A DNA stretch of 17,734 nt from Casp-Chloro-G3 sp002816715. Its GTDB lineage: Bacteria; Chloroflexota; Dehalococcoidia; Lucifugimonadales; UBA3495. This document shows positions 1 to 7,274 of the stretch, one piece after another; position 1 is the stretch's first letter, and the number at the start of each line of letters is the position of its first letter. The stretch covers positions 1-17,734 of the forward strand of contig JAQBUV010000052.1 in the NCBI GenBank assembly GCA_027623815.1, written 5' to 3'. The position numbers were made by a program, and so were the translations under genes. The notes under the pieces are model-generated. The model did no database searches. It was not told where the DNA came from and saw nothing but the letters and a program-made list of their open reading frames with translations.

Positions 1-73
1 AACCATGAGGCCGTGGCGCATCTGAATTTGGGATAGCTTAATGTAGATTCCACCTTGGCTTTAGTTTAGTACC
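1..73. other. Left edge, no gene supported
   Basis: Frame 1 is open from the edge to a TAG at 34-36 (reading NHEAVAHLNLG) and could be the last eleven residues of a gene entering from the left. Eleven codons are too few to identify anything. The rest up to the repeat element at 74 shows nothing I can name. Confidence 0.2.
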
Positions 74-221
74 GTGTCAACCTTGTGTTAAGAGTTGTTA
101 AATTGGGCAGGTAGACTCCTTCTCCCTATGACGGGAGAAGGCTGGGATGAGGGTGATACCCCTCACCTCATTCCTCTCCCACAAGGGGAGAGGATGCCAC
201 CAATCAAAACAGGATTGACAC
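74..221. repeat. MITE-like element with imperfect terminal inverted repeats and three internal hairpins
   Basis: The ends 74-89 and 206-221 are inverted repeats that match at 13 of 16 positions, with GTGTCAA/TTGACAC perfect at the tips. Inside are three perfect hairpins: CCTTCTCCC/GGGAGAAGG (118-126 and 133-141), TGAGGG/CCCTCA (148-153 and 160-165), and CCTCTCCC/GGGAGAGG (173-180 and 186-193). The element carries no ORF and starts six bases beyond the stop codon of the DUF255 gene, so its hairpins would form the 3' end of that transcript. CTCTCCC-type hairpins like these are common dispersed repeats in bacteria. That it is mobile is inference, because I see no clear target duplication. Confidence 0.4.
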
Positions 222-226
222 CTTAA

Positions 227-2290
227 CTAGACTTCCAGTTGCTGAGCTAGGGCGTCCGGTTCGGTCACCGGAAGCTGACACGCATAGTTTTGGCAAACGT
301 AGGCGGTGGGCTTGCCGTTCACCAGGTCTCGCCCTTCCAGCAGCGGGGAAATCACCCCCTCGCCGGCCTTTACAGAAGCGGGCAATGGGGATTCTGCACC
401 GACCACCACCCTGTTGGGCAGATACCGCTGGAATACCGTGGTCAGCAGGGCCTTGGTGGCCGGGTCATCCTTTGGTCCGACGATGGCTATCTCTTTGGGC
501 AGTGACACGTAAAAATCCAGCACCGCCAGCCAGTGACCGGTGCCGCCCGGCGCGCGGCACATCATCTGGATCAATGATCGTAACGGAGCGGCGGCCTTGG
601 CCGCGTAATCGTCGTTGCCGGTGATTACGGCCAGCTTCAGCAGCACGTCGGAAGCGACCGAACCGCCCGCTGGCTGAGCGTTGTCGAAAATGTCCCGAGG
701 TCGGATAACCAACGTTTCGTGGTCTTTGCCGGTATCGTAGAAGCCGTCCACAGCCTTGTCCCAAAAGAGATCGATCATCTGGTCGACCAGGGTGATGGCT
801 TCGGTTAGCCAGCGGGTTTCCAGGGTGGCCTCATGCAGGGCCAGCAGCCCGTCGGCGACACAGGAGTAGTCTTCCAAATAGCCCAACAGCTTGGCCTGGC
901 CCTCCCGCCAAGTTCGCAGCAGCCTACCCTCAAGTCGCATGTTTTCCAGCAGGAAGCTGGCGTTTTTGCGGGCAGCGTCCAGGTAGTCCTGCCTGCCGAG
1001 GGCGGCCCCGGCCTCGGCAAAGCTGCGCAGCATCAGGCCATTCCACCCGGAGAGCACCTTGTCGTCGCGCAGAGGATGAATCCGCTGTTCCCGCACCGCC
1101 AGCAATTTCTGTTTGCTGCGTTTGATTAGATCGATTAATTCTGCCGAGGCGATGCCGTGTTTTTCGGCGAATAGGCTATCGTCAGGACGCCGGGTCAGGA
1201 TGTTGGCTCCCTCGAAATTGCCGCTTTCGGTCACATCAAAGAAGTCGCTAATAATCGCGGCGTCCGCCTCGCCCAGAACCTCACGAATCTCCTGAGGACT
1301 CCACACAAAAAATTTGCCTTCTTCGCCTTCGCTGTCGGCGTCCTGCGCTGAGTAGAACCCACCCTGGGGGTCGGTCATCTCCCGCAGCACATAGTCTAGA
1401 GTTTCTTCGCAAATGCGACGGTACAATCCCTTCTGAGTAATCTGGTAGGCGTGCAGGTAGAGTTTGGCCAGCAGCGCGTTGTCGTAGAGCATCTTTTCAA
1501 AATGAGGTACCAGCCAGTAGGCGTCGGTGGAATACCGGTGGAACCCGCCGCCGATCTGGTCGTAGATGCCGCCGTGGGCCATCTTTTCCAAAGTCATCTC
1601 CACCATTTCCAAAGCCCGCTGGTTATAGCCGTGGTGGTAATAGCGGAGCAAGAACTCTGGAGTCATCGGCTGGGGGAACTTGGGCGCGGCACCGAACCCG
1701 CCGTTCTGGTAGTCGAAATTAGACGCTAGGGTGGAGTAGGCTTGATGCAGAATCTCGGCGGAAAGCGGGGTTACGCCTTTCTCTAGTTGACTGGCACGGC
1801 CCATTTGCTCGGTTAGCTGCCCGGTTACTCGCTCAATCTCACCGCGATTGGTCTGGTAGGCTTCGCTGATCGACTCCAACAAACGGGGGAATCCGGGCAT
1901 GTTCATTCGATCAACCGGCGGGAAGTAGGTGCCGCCGTAGAAGGGCTTGCCCTCGGGGGTGAGGAACACAGTCATGGGCCAACCGCCGCTGCCGGTGAGC
2001 ATTTGCACCGCTTCCATATAAACCGCATCCAAATCAGGGCGTTCTTCGCGATCAACCTTGATATTGATGAAGTTTTGGTTCATCAAGGCGGCGATGGCCT
2101 CGTTCTCAAAGGACTCCCGCTCCATGACGTGGCACCAGTGGCACGCCGAATATCCGATGCTGAGCAGGATGGGTTTGTCTTCGGTTTTGGAACGTTCCAG
2201 GGCCTCCGGACCCCAGGCATACCAATCGACCGGGTTGTTGGCGTGCTGGAGCAGGTAAGGACTGGTCTCATTGGCTAATCGGTTAGGCAT
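227..2290 (-). CDS. DUF255 / YyaL-type thioredoxin-fold protein (spermatogenesis-associated protein 20 family)
   Basis: A full-length 687-residue member of the family called DUF255, YyaL or SSP411. The N-terminal thioredoxin-like domain (about residues 5-165) opens with the family signature NETSPYLLQHANNPVDW and carries the redox pair CHWC (C50, C53), then KVDREERPD and GGWPMTVFLTPEGKPF. The remainder (about 180-680) resembles the alpha/alpha-barrel of N-acylglucosamine 2-epimerase-like proteins, with FPQPMTPEFLLRYY and GGGFHRYSTDAYWLVPHFEKML. No signal peptide is seen, so it is probably cytoplasmic. The biochemical activity of the family is not well established. The ATG start is preceded by AGGAGA about 5 bases upstream. 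The gene diverges from the selenoprotein gene, which also has a thioredoxin fold, and the two share a 285-bp control region. Identification is secure; function is not. Confidence 0.93.
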   Translation of the reverse strand: MPNRLANETSPYLLQHANNPVDWYAWGPEALERSKTEDKPILLSIGYSACHWCHVMERESFENEAIAALMNQNFINIKVDREERPDLDAVYMEAVQMLTGSGGWPMTVFLTPEGKPFYGGTYFPPVDRMNMPGFPRLLESISEAYQTNRGEIERVTGQLTEQMGRASQLEKGVTPLSAEILHQAYSTLASNFDYQNGGFGAAPKFPQPMTPEFLLRYYHHGYNQRALEMVEMTLEKMAHGGIYDQIGGGFHRYSTDAYWLVPHFEKMLYDNALLAKLYLHAYQITQKGLYRRICEETLDYVLREMTDPQGGFYSAQDADSEGEEGKFFVWSPQEIREVLGEADAAIISDFFDVTESGNFEGANILTRRPDDSLFAEKHGIASAELIDLIKRSKQKLLAVREQRIHPLRDDKVLSGWNGLMLRSFAEAGAALGRQDYLDAARKNASFLLENMRLEGRLLRTWREGQAKLLGYLEDYSCVADGLLALHEATLETRWLTEAITLVDQMIDLFWDKAVDGFYDTGKDHETLVIRPRDIFDNAQPAGGSVASDVLLKLAVITGNDDYAAKAAAPLRSLIQMMCRAPGGTGHWLAVLDFYVSLPKEIAIVGPKDDPATKALLTTVFQRYLPNRVVVGAESPLPASVKAGEGVISPLLEGRDLVNGKPTAYVCQNYACQLPVTEPDALAQQLEV

Positions 2291-2575
2291 GGGGTCTCCT
2301 ATCTTCGCCGCTCAGGGCGGCAGTTTGTTACGGATTATCGAGATGTTAGCTTAGGATGCCGGGCAGAATATTCGATTAGGATACCAGAGATGGCAGTATG
2401 CTTGGGACTTAGATTGCATATCCGGCATTCTTGCTACGGGTGAATCGCCTTATGGGATTCACCCGTAGACTATAAGGGACTTAACTAAACTCGGTTGGCG
2501 GCTGGAAATCTCGAACCCCTGAGACTACTATTAGTTTAACGAGTAGAAACAACCCAAATTCAGACGGAGTTGTCC
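2291..2575. promoter_or_regulatory. Divergent intergenic control region
   Basis: This 285-bp stretch separates the DUF255 gene (leftward) from the selenoprotein gene (rightward), so it must hold both promoters. It contains the perfect inverted repeat described separately (2434-2468) and, 3 bases to its right, a -10-like TATAAG at 2471-2476 for the rightward gene. No good -35 partner is visible. The rightward leader would be about 95 bases. I see no riboswitch or small RNA gene. Confidence 0.4.
2434..2468. promoter_or_regulatory. Perfect 13-bp inverted repeat (operator-like or RNA hairpin)
   Basis: CTACGGGTGAATC at 2434-2446 is repeated in perfect inverse orientation at 2456-2468, with a 9-base spacer. 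There is no T tract on either side and both neighbouring genes start, not end, nearby, so a terminator is unlikely. Its centre lies just ahead of a TATAAG at 2471-2476, which suits binding of a dimeric regulator. A leader hairpin or a small repeat are alternatives. Confidence 0.5.
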
Positions 2576-3229
2576 ATGAAACTGTTGGAACCTGGAATCG
2601 GATACAAGAAACTCGCCTTGGCTCTGGCGGGAGTGATGCTGCTATTGGCTCTGGCCTGCGGCACCAGCGCGGCCCCGGCTGAGCCGTTGGCAAGAAACGA
2701 GGCGAGTCCACCCGTTTCGGTTGGGACCGAGTCGGTCGCCCCAGAATCAGAATTAGCGAATGCTGAATCAATCCCAGTGTCGTACACCATCGGAAACAAA
2801 GTTGGCGAGCGCATCCCGGACTTTGCCATCACGCTGCTCGATGGCAGCACCGTCACTTCGGCAGAATTGCTGGCCCAAAGTCAGCCCACTTTCCTCTTCT
2901 TTTTCGCTACCTGGTGAAATACTTGCCGCGCTGAGTTGCAGCGCATGAAGAATGTTTACCCAGAATACGCCGATCAAGTAGCATTCTACGCCGTAGGAAC
3001 TGATCCCAACGAAGCCGTGGAGAGGCTGGAAGGTTACCGGCAGCAGCAAGGATATCCCTGGCCAGTGGCAGTAGCCCAAGGAGCCATGCTCAGAGACCTG
3101 AACGTACTAGTGCAGTCTACTAAGGTCGTTTTCGATTCTCGAGGAGTGCAGGTTTATCGTGCTGGTTTTGGCCAGGGCGGCCCGGACGAGTGGCGTAAGG
3201 TTTTTGAGGACCTAGCCAGTGAATCTTAA
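2576..3229 (+). CDS. Predicted selenocysteine-containing thioredoxin-like lipoprotein (TlpA/AhpC-TSA family, UXXC)
   Basis: The frame from ATG 2576 to TAA 3227-3229 has 217 sense codons if the TGA at 2915-2917 is read as residue 114. The sequence around it reads FFFATW-U-NTCRAELQRM, so U114 takes the place of the first cysteine of the CXXC motif and C117 is the resolving cysteine. Both sides of the TGA are thioredoxin-like in one frame, with no shift: KVGERIPDFAITLLDGS before it, and VAFYAVGTDPNEAVERL and KVVFDSRGVQVYRAGFG after it. The N-terminus is a lipoprotein signal (KK, then a hydrophobic run, lipobox LALAC with C28), followed by a Pro/Ala/Glu linker to about residue 70. The protein should sit on the outer membrane face. 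The usual cis-proline before the TKVVFD strand is a serine. GGAG at 2566-2569 favours ATG 2576 over TTG 2570. A pseudogene with a TGC-to-TGA change is the main alternative. Confidence 0.82.
2918..2950 (+). promoter_or_regulatory. Candidate bacterial SECIS element
   Basis: Eleven bases after the in-frame TGA a perfect hairpin begins: GCGCTG (2928-2933), loop AGTTG (2934-2938), CAGCGC (2939-2944). CTT (2922-2924) and AAG (2948-2950) can add a short lower stem below a 3x3 internal loop. The apical loop starts 17 bases after the UGA and has a G as its second base, which fits the relaxed bacterial SECIS consensus (G among the first two loop bases, loop roughly 16-37 bases downstream). The hairpin lies inside the coding sequence, as bacterial SECIS elements do. 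SelB binding is inference. Confidence 0.6.
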
Positions 3230-3274
3230 TCAGATTTCCCGGGTCCAAGTAAAAAGGAAATTTGGCCTCCGCGT

Positions 3275-3306
3275 ATCTCCCCTCTCTACAAGACGGGAGA
3301 TTTTTC
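3275..3306 (+). terminator. Rho-independent terminator after the selenoprotein gene
   Basis: ATCTCCC (3275-3281) pairs with GGGAGAT (3295-3301) around a 13-base loop and runs into TTTT. It lies about 45 bases after the TAA stop. The stem and loop resemble the CTCTCCC repeat hairpins at 118-193, so it may be a fragment of that repeat. Confidence 0.55.
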
Positions 3307-3374
3307 TGTGCGTGGTCAAAGCACCGCCGCACCTATGATAAACTCCAATTGGGAAATCCGTTGAGGAGAATGAT

Positions 3375-4241
3375 ATGGCTAACTTGAAATATGACCCTTC
3401 AGCCCGCTTCGACGTCGAAACATCCGACGTGGTGTACCGGCAAGATGGCAACACCTCATGGCAGGCGACAATCTACCAGCCCAAGGGTGCAGGCCCTTTC
3501 CCTGGTCTGCTGGACGTTCATGGAGGAGCTTGGAGCCGGGGTGAGCGTTCCAACGACCGCGTAATGAATGAGGCGTTAGCCGCCAGCGGCATCGTGGTCG
3601 CCGCCATTGATTTTCGGCTGGCCCCCGACCATCCCTACCCGGCCCAGGTGGTTGACACCAACTTCGCCACCCGCTGGTTCAAGGCCCACGCCAAAGACTT
3701 CAATGTTGACCCGCAGTCCATTGGCGGTATGGGTTCGTCCAGCGGCGGACATACCGTGATGCTCAGCGCCATGCGGCCCACCGACCCGCGCTACGCCGCC
3801 CTGCCGCTGCCGGAAGCTGCCGGAGTTGACGCCTCGCTAAAATATCTGCTGTGCTGCTGGCCGGTGCTTGACCCCTACGCTCGCTATACCTACGCCAAGG
3901 GTGCGGGGGAGGAACGACTGGCAGCGTCCAGCGAAGCCTACTTCCTGAACGAAGAGACGATGCACGAGGGCAACTGCCAGGAGATTCTGGAACGCGGCGA
4001 GAAAGTGGAACTGCCGCCGACGCTACTGATTCAGGGCACCAACGACAGCAACGTGCCGTTGTCCATCCCCCAGCGGTTCGATGAAGCGTACCGCAACGCC
4101 GGTGGGCATCTGGAGTTGGAGATGTTCCCGGATCAGGTTCACGGCTTTGGCAACACCCCGGGGCCGGAGTCAGACCGGGCAATTAAGTTGATGAAGGGTT
4201 TTATCGCCCGGCAGGTTTCACGAGCGGCGGCGGCGGTGTAG
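3375..4241 (+). CDS. Alpha/beta hydrolase, HSL/acetyl-esterase type
   Basis: A 288-residue serine hydrolase, probably a carboxylesterase or lipase-like enzyme. The oxyanion-hole motif LDVHGGAW (H49-G50-G51) and the nucleophile elbow GSSSG with S122 mark the hormone-sensitive-lipase branch (alpha/beta hydrolase fold 3). D224 in GTNDSNVP and H256 in DQVHGFG complete the triad. No signal peptide is present, so it is cytoplasmic. The length is normal for the family. The ATG at 3375 has AGGAG at 3364-3368, six bases upstream. It stands alone between two terminators; a -10-like TATGAT at 3334-3339 lacks a clear -35. The substrate cannot be told from sequence. Confidence 0.9.
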   Translation: MANLKYDPSARFDVETSDVVYRQDGNTSWQATIYQPKGAGPFPGLLDVHGGAWSRGERSNDRVMNEALAASGIVVAAIDFRLAPDHPYPAQVVDTNFATRWFKAHAKDFNVDPQSIGGMGSSSGGHTVMLSAMRPTDPRYAALPLPEAAGVDASLKYLLCCWPVLDPYARYTYAKGAGEERLAASSEAYFLNEETMHEGNCQEILERGEKVELPPTLLIQGTNDSNVPLSIPQRFDEAYRNAGGHLELEMFPDQVHGFGNTPGPESDRAIKLMKGFIARQVSRAAAAV

Positions 4242-4271
4242 TTTAGCTGGTTCGGTTTACTGAGGATACTC

Positions 4272-4306
4272 GTAGGGGCGCACAGACGTGCGCCTCTACC
4301 TTTTTT
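4272..4306 (+). terminator. Rho-independent terminator after the hydrolase gene
   Basis: GTAGGGGCGCAC (4272-4283) pairs with GTGCGCCTCTAC (4288-4299) through 12 positions (one G-U), with a 4-base loop, followed by C and six T. It ends the hydrolase transcript and faces the end of the RelA/SpoT gene. The core resembles dispersed GTAGGGGCGCAC-type repeats, so it may be a repeat doubling as a terminator. Confidence 0.75.
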
Positions 4307-4326
4307 GGATAATAGTTCGACGGTGC

Positions 4327-5373
4327 TTACGAGACTATCGCCCTCCTAACCTCCCGTACAAAGCGTCGTGTATCAGCGAAATAATTGGGATAGGCTGTAC
4401 GCAATGCCTTCATAGAATCTACCGATACTAGGACAGCATCACGCTTCTCCTCGTGAAATTGGAATCGTGCTTGACGTTCACTAGCTAAGTACTCCGTTGA
4501 TGCTAGTTCCGCATCCTGCTTTGAGTAGGGTGTTATTCGAAGCAGACCTTGTTCTGGCCTCAATTCCAGGAGAAAGTATCTCATCGATCGGAATATTCCA
4601 CGAGGCACATGGTCGAGAAGCAACCGGTAACTTGTCAAACATCTTATTACATCAAGGTCTTCAACATATGATCTCAGTTCACGTAGCAATTCAGTCTCAT
4701 CAGTAGGCGTTCCCGGAACTAGTGGGCGTTTTTCACGTATAGCTAGGACGCTGCCCATCAGTGCGAAGAATCTCAGCCACTGTTCGTCTCCTAACCCGGA
4801 TTTCAGAGCTTGTTGTCTAAATGTGCTTACAGTTTCAACGGTTGTCGCCCAAGCGTGTTGAAGTCTCGTGCGTACTTGCATCTCAATCTTAAGGCCATTG
4901 AATTCAGGCCTCTTATCGCTAACGTATCGATATACTAGATGGAACCCTCTATAACCAGAATCTCTGGGCGCTGCTATATAGTCATCGGAATGAACCAATT
5001 CGTGTTTGATGTGACTGTGTTCATATAAGCGAACGAGACGCTCAACTGAACGTACAGAGTTGACTACACAACGACATCCCCCGATATCCTGCATTTGTGA
5101 CAAACCCAGGTTAGGAATAAGACGCATCTTTAACTCAATGGCTGGCAATCGTTTCGTGCGCTGGGCAACTACCGCGTTCTTATCGATTTCCTTACTTTTC
5201 CTGCGAAGGGTTGTCTGAAACGTATTCAAAGGTAGACCGGGGGAAGCCCTCCAATTGTTAATCACGTTAAGGGCCTGCTCGTAGACGATTGGCTCGTAGT
5301 CGGGAGCAACTAATGTTCGCCCCGCAGTATTTACTGCTCGTCTAGAAAATTGAGGTGTTGTCCAATCCATCAC
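4327..5373 (-). CDS. RelA/SpoT-domain protein (alarmone synthetase-like or toxSAS-like)
   Basis: A 348-residue protein with a (p)ppGpp synthetase-type nucleotidyltransferase domain at about residues 30-185. Motifs in order: RRKSKEID (58-64), the metal-binding aspartate in QDIGGCR (D96), DYIAAPRDSGYRGFH (Y141, H145), EMQVRT (E164) and HAWATTVE. No HD hydrolase domain and no TGS/ACT domains are present. The C-terminal half (about 190-348) has no domain I recognise. Active-site residues look intact, so it could make alarmones or, as toxSAS enzymes do, modify tRNA or other targets; no antitoxin gene is adjacent. Base composition is low: 52 of 120 bases in 4861-4980 are G or C, against 41 of 60 in 6241-6300 of the next gene. 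This suggests acquisition by transfer. The start is GTG 5373 or ATG 5370. Confidence 0.85.
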   Translation of the reverse strand: MMDWTTPQFSRRAVNTAGRTLVAPDYEPIVYEQALNVINNWRASPGLPLNTFQTTLRRKSKEIDKNAVVAQRTKRLPAIELKMRLIPNLGLSQMQDIGGCRCVVNSVRSVERLVRLYEHSHIKHELVHSDDYIAAPRDSGYRGFHLVYRYVSDKRPEFNGLKIEMQVRTRLQHAWATTVETVSTFRQQALKSGLGDEQWLRFFALMGSVLAIREKRPLVPGTPTDETELLRELRSYVEDLDVIRCLTSYRLLLDHVPRGIFRSMRYFLLELRPEQGLLRITPYSKQDAELASTEYLASERQARFQFHEEKRDAVLVSVDSMKALRTAYPNYFADTRRFVREVRRAIVS

Positions 5374-5402
5374 AATATGACCTGCATCCGGACTTTTACT
5401 TA

Positions 5403-5432
5403 ATGCTACATCTCCATCAATTAAATTATCAA
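5403..5432 (-). promoter_or_regulatory. Possible sigma70-type promoter for the RelA/SpoT gene
   Basis: Reading leftward, TTGATA (5432-5427) and TAGCAT (5408-5403) are 18 bases apart, about 30 bases before the start codon. The region is AT-rich, so chance matches are likely. Confidence 0.3.
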
Positions 5433-5465
5433 GGGCATATTAAAATCACTTCGTCGTAAGGGTTT

Positions 5466-5491
5466 GTAGTTGGGATTCTTACCCACCCTAC
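5466..5491 (-). terminator. Weak hairpin at the end of thrS
   Basis: GTAG and TTGGG on the left pair imperfectly with CCCA and CTAC on the right, overlapping the thrS stop codon. There is no T tract after it in the leftward direction. It may be a terminator of thrS or a repeat remnant between thrS and the RelA/SpoT gene. Confidence 0.25.
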
Positions 5492-7239
5492 CTCCCCTCT
5501 CCCTTCATCCTCCCAACCAAATCTGCCAGGGCCATGCTTCCCAGGTCGCCCTCTTCCCGTTGGCGCACCGACACCGCCGCCTGCTCCTGCTCCCGGTCGC
5601 CCACCACCAGCATGTAGGGTATCTTCTGCATCTGGGCGTTGCGTATCTTCAGGTTCATCCGCTCCCCCCGGTCGTCCACCTCCACGCGGAAGCCCTGGTC
5701 GCGCAACTGAGTCTGCACCGACTGGGCGTATTCGTGGTGGCGGTCGGCGATGGGGATGACCACCGCCTGGGTGGGGGCCAGCCAAAGCGGGAAGGCTCCG
5801 GCGTAGTGCTCAATGAGCACCCCGAAGAACCGCTCCAGCGACCCGAAGATGGCCCGGTGCACCATGTAGGGGCGGCTGCGGTTGCCCTCCGAGTCCTGGA
5901 AAGTCAGGTCGAACCGCTCGGGTAGGTTGAAGTCGAACTGCACCGTGGTGCATTGCCACTCCCGTCCCAGGGCATCTTTAATCTTGATGTCGATCTTCGG
6001 GCCGTAGAAAGCCCCGCCGCCGTCGTCGATGTCGTGGGGCAGGTGCCGCTCATCCAGGGCGTTTTTCAGCGACGCGGTGGCGTGTTCCCACGCGTCCAGG
6101 TCGCCCACGTATTTCTCCGGGCGGGTGGACAGGGAAATCTGGTACTCTGAGAACCCGAAGGCTTGCAGAATCTCAAAGGTCAGGTCCAGCACACCGCCAA
6201 TTTCGCTCTCCACTTGTTCAGGCATGCAGAAGATGTGAGCGTCGTCCTGCGTGAAACCGCGCACCCGCATCAGGCCGTGCAACACCCCGCTGCGCTCGTA
6301 GCGGTACACCGTGCCCAACTCGCCAATGCGCAGGGGCAGCTCCCGATAGCTGTGCAGCGACGAGCGGTAGATCATGATATGGAATGGGCAGTTCATCGGC
6401 TTGAGATAATATTCCTGCTCGTCCAACACCATGGGTGCGTACATATTCTCTTTATAAAAGTCCAGGTGCCCGCTGGTCTGCCACAGGTTGGCCCGCCCAA
6501 TGTGGGGGGTGTAGACGATGCTATAGCCGTGGCGGTAGTGAATGTCCCGCCAGAAATCCTCGATTATCGAGCGCAAAATGCCGCCCTTGGGGTGCCATAC
6601 CACCAGACCAGGACCGATCTCCTCATGGGTGCTGAACAGGCCCAACTGCCGCCCCAAGACCCGGTGGTCACGACGCTCGGCTTCCTCCAGCCGGGCCAGG
6701 TGATCATCCAGTTCCTGCTGGCTTTCGAAGGCGGTGCCGTAGATGCGCTGAAGCATGGGACGGTGCTCGTCGCCCCGCCAGTAAGCCCCGGCCACGCTCA
6801 TTAGCTTCACCGCTGGAATGTCTCCTGTGCCATCGACGTGGGGGCCTTGGCACAGGTCAACGAACTCGTCGTGACGATAGATGCTCAGGGTTTCAGCGTC
6901 GGGGATTCCGTCAATGATCTCCAACTTGTACGGCTGGTCGGCGAACATCGCCTTGGCTTCTTCGCGAGTAAGCTCCTCCCGCCGGAAGGGGAATCCTTCG
7001 GCGACCGTCTCGCGCACCAGCTTTTCGATCTCTTCGATATCTTCAGGAGTGAAGGGACGCGCAACATCAAAGTCATAGTAAAAGCCGTCCTGGGTGGGCG
7101 GCCCGATGGCCATCTTGGCCTCTGGGAACAGTTTCAGCACCGCGTCGGCCATGACGTGGGCCGCTGAGTGGCGCATGCGGTAGCGCAACGCATCAATTTC
7201 GCTGACATGTTGGGAATCTAGAGTGCCGTGATCTAACAT
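5488..7239 (-). CDS. thrS: Threonyl-tRNA synthetase, short form without TGS domain
   Basis: Charges tRNA-Thr with threonine in the cytoplasm. At 583 residues it is about 60 shorter than the E. coli type because the N-terminal TGS domain is absent; it begins almost directly with the editing domain, whose motif HSAAH (H24, H28) and C130/H134 in CQGPHV should clear Ser-tRNA. The class II catalytic core follows, with PMNCPFH (C284), the motif 2 region RYERSGVLHGLMRVRGFTQDD and MVHRAIFGSLER; the zinc ligands should be C284, H335 and H461. The anticodon-binding domain spans about 485-583. ATG 7239 has AAGGAT about 7 bases upstream. plsY lies 81 bases upstream on the same strand. A tandem 12-bp repeat sits in the leader. 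I see no T-box. Confidence 0.97.
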   Translation of the reverse strand: MLDHGTLDSQHVSEIDALRYRMRHSAAHVMADAVLKLFPEAKMAIGPPTQDGFYYDFDVARPFTPEDIEEIEKLVRETVAEGFPFRREELTREEAKAMFADQPYKLEIIDGIPDAETLSIYRHDEFVDLCQGPHVDGTGDIPAVKLMSVAGAYWRGDEHRPMLQRIYGTAFESQQELDDHLARLEEAERRDHRVLGRQLGLFSTHEEIGPGLVVWHPKGGILRSIIEDFWRDIHYRHGYSIVYTPHIGRANLWQTSGHLDFYKENMYAPMVLDEQEYYLKPMNCPFHIMIYRSSLHSYRELPLRIGELGTVYRYERSGVLHGLMRVRGFTQDDAHIFCMPEQVESEIGGVLDLTFEILQAFGFSEYQISLSTRPEKYVGDLDAWEHATASLKNALDERHLPHDIDDGGGAFYGPKIDIKIKDALGREWQCTTVQFDFNLPERFDLTFQDSEGNRSRPYMVHRAIFGSLERFFGVLIEHYAGAFPLWLAPTQAVVIPIADRHHEYAQSVQTQLRDQGFRVEVDDRGERMNLKIRNAQMQKIPYMLVVGDREQEQAAVSVRQREEGDLGSMALADLVGRMKGEGR

Positions 7240-7250
7240 AATTATCCTTG

Positions 7251-7274
7251 ATATATAAGTTCATATATAAGTTC
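7251..7274. repeat. Two perfect tandem copies of a 12-bp unit in the thrS leader
   Basis: ATATATAAGTTC occurs at 7251-7262 and again at 7263-7274. On the thrS mRNA this lies immediately before the ribosome-binding site, and the UAUAUA runs could pair into a weak A-U hairpin. It may be polymerase slippage or a regulator site. Confidence 0.6.

Noticed and set aside
2915..2917. Alternative genetic code with TGA as a sense codon everywhere
   Set aside because: TGA is used as a normal stop at 9271-9273 (CetZ-like gene) and as the stop in the RF2 frameshift site, and RF2 itself is present; other genes show no internal TGA.
2936..3229. A separate small gene starting at TTG 2936 or ATG 2945
   Set aside because: Its sequence is the second half of a thioredoxin domain in the same frame as the upstream half, with no ribosome-binding site of its own.
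4242..5487. Antitoxin gene next to the RelA/SpoT-domain gene
   Set aside because: No ORF with a ribosome-binding site lies beside it on either strand; the 69-residue plus-strand ORF at 4497-4706 is a shadow.
6163..6804. 213-residue ORF on the plus strand opposite thrS
   Set aside because: Shadow of the GC-rich thrS coding frame; no recognisable domain and fully inside a certain gene.
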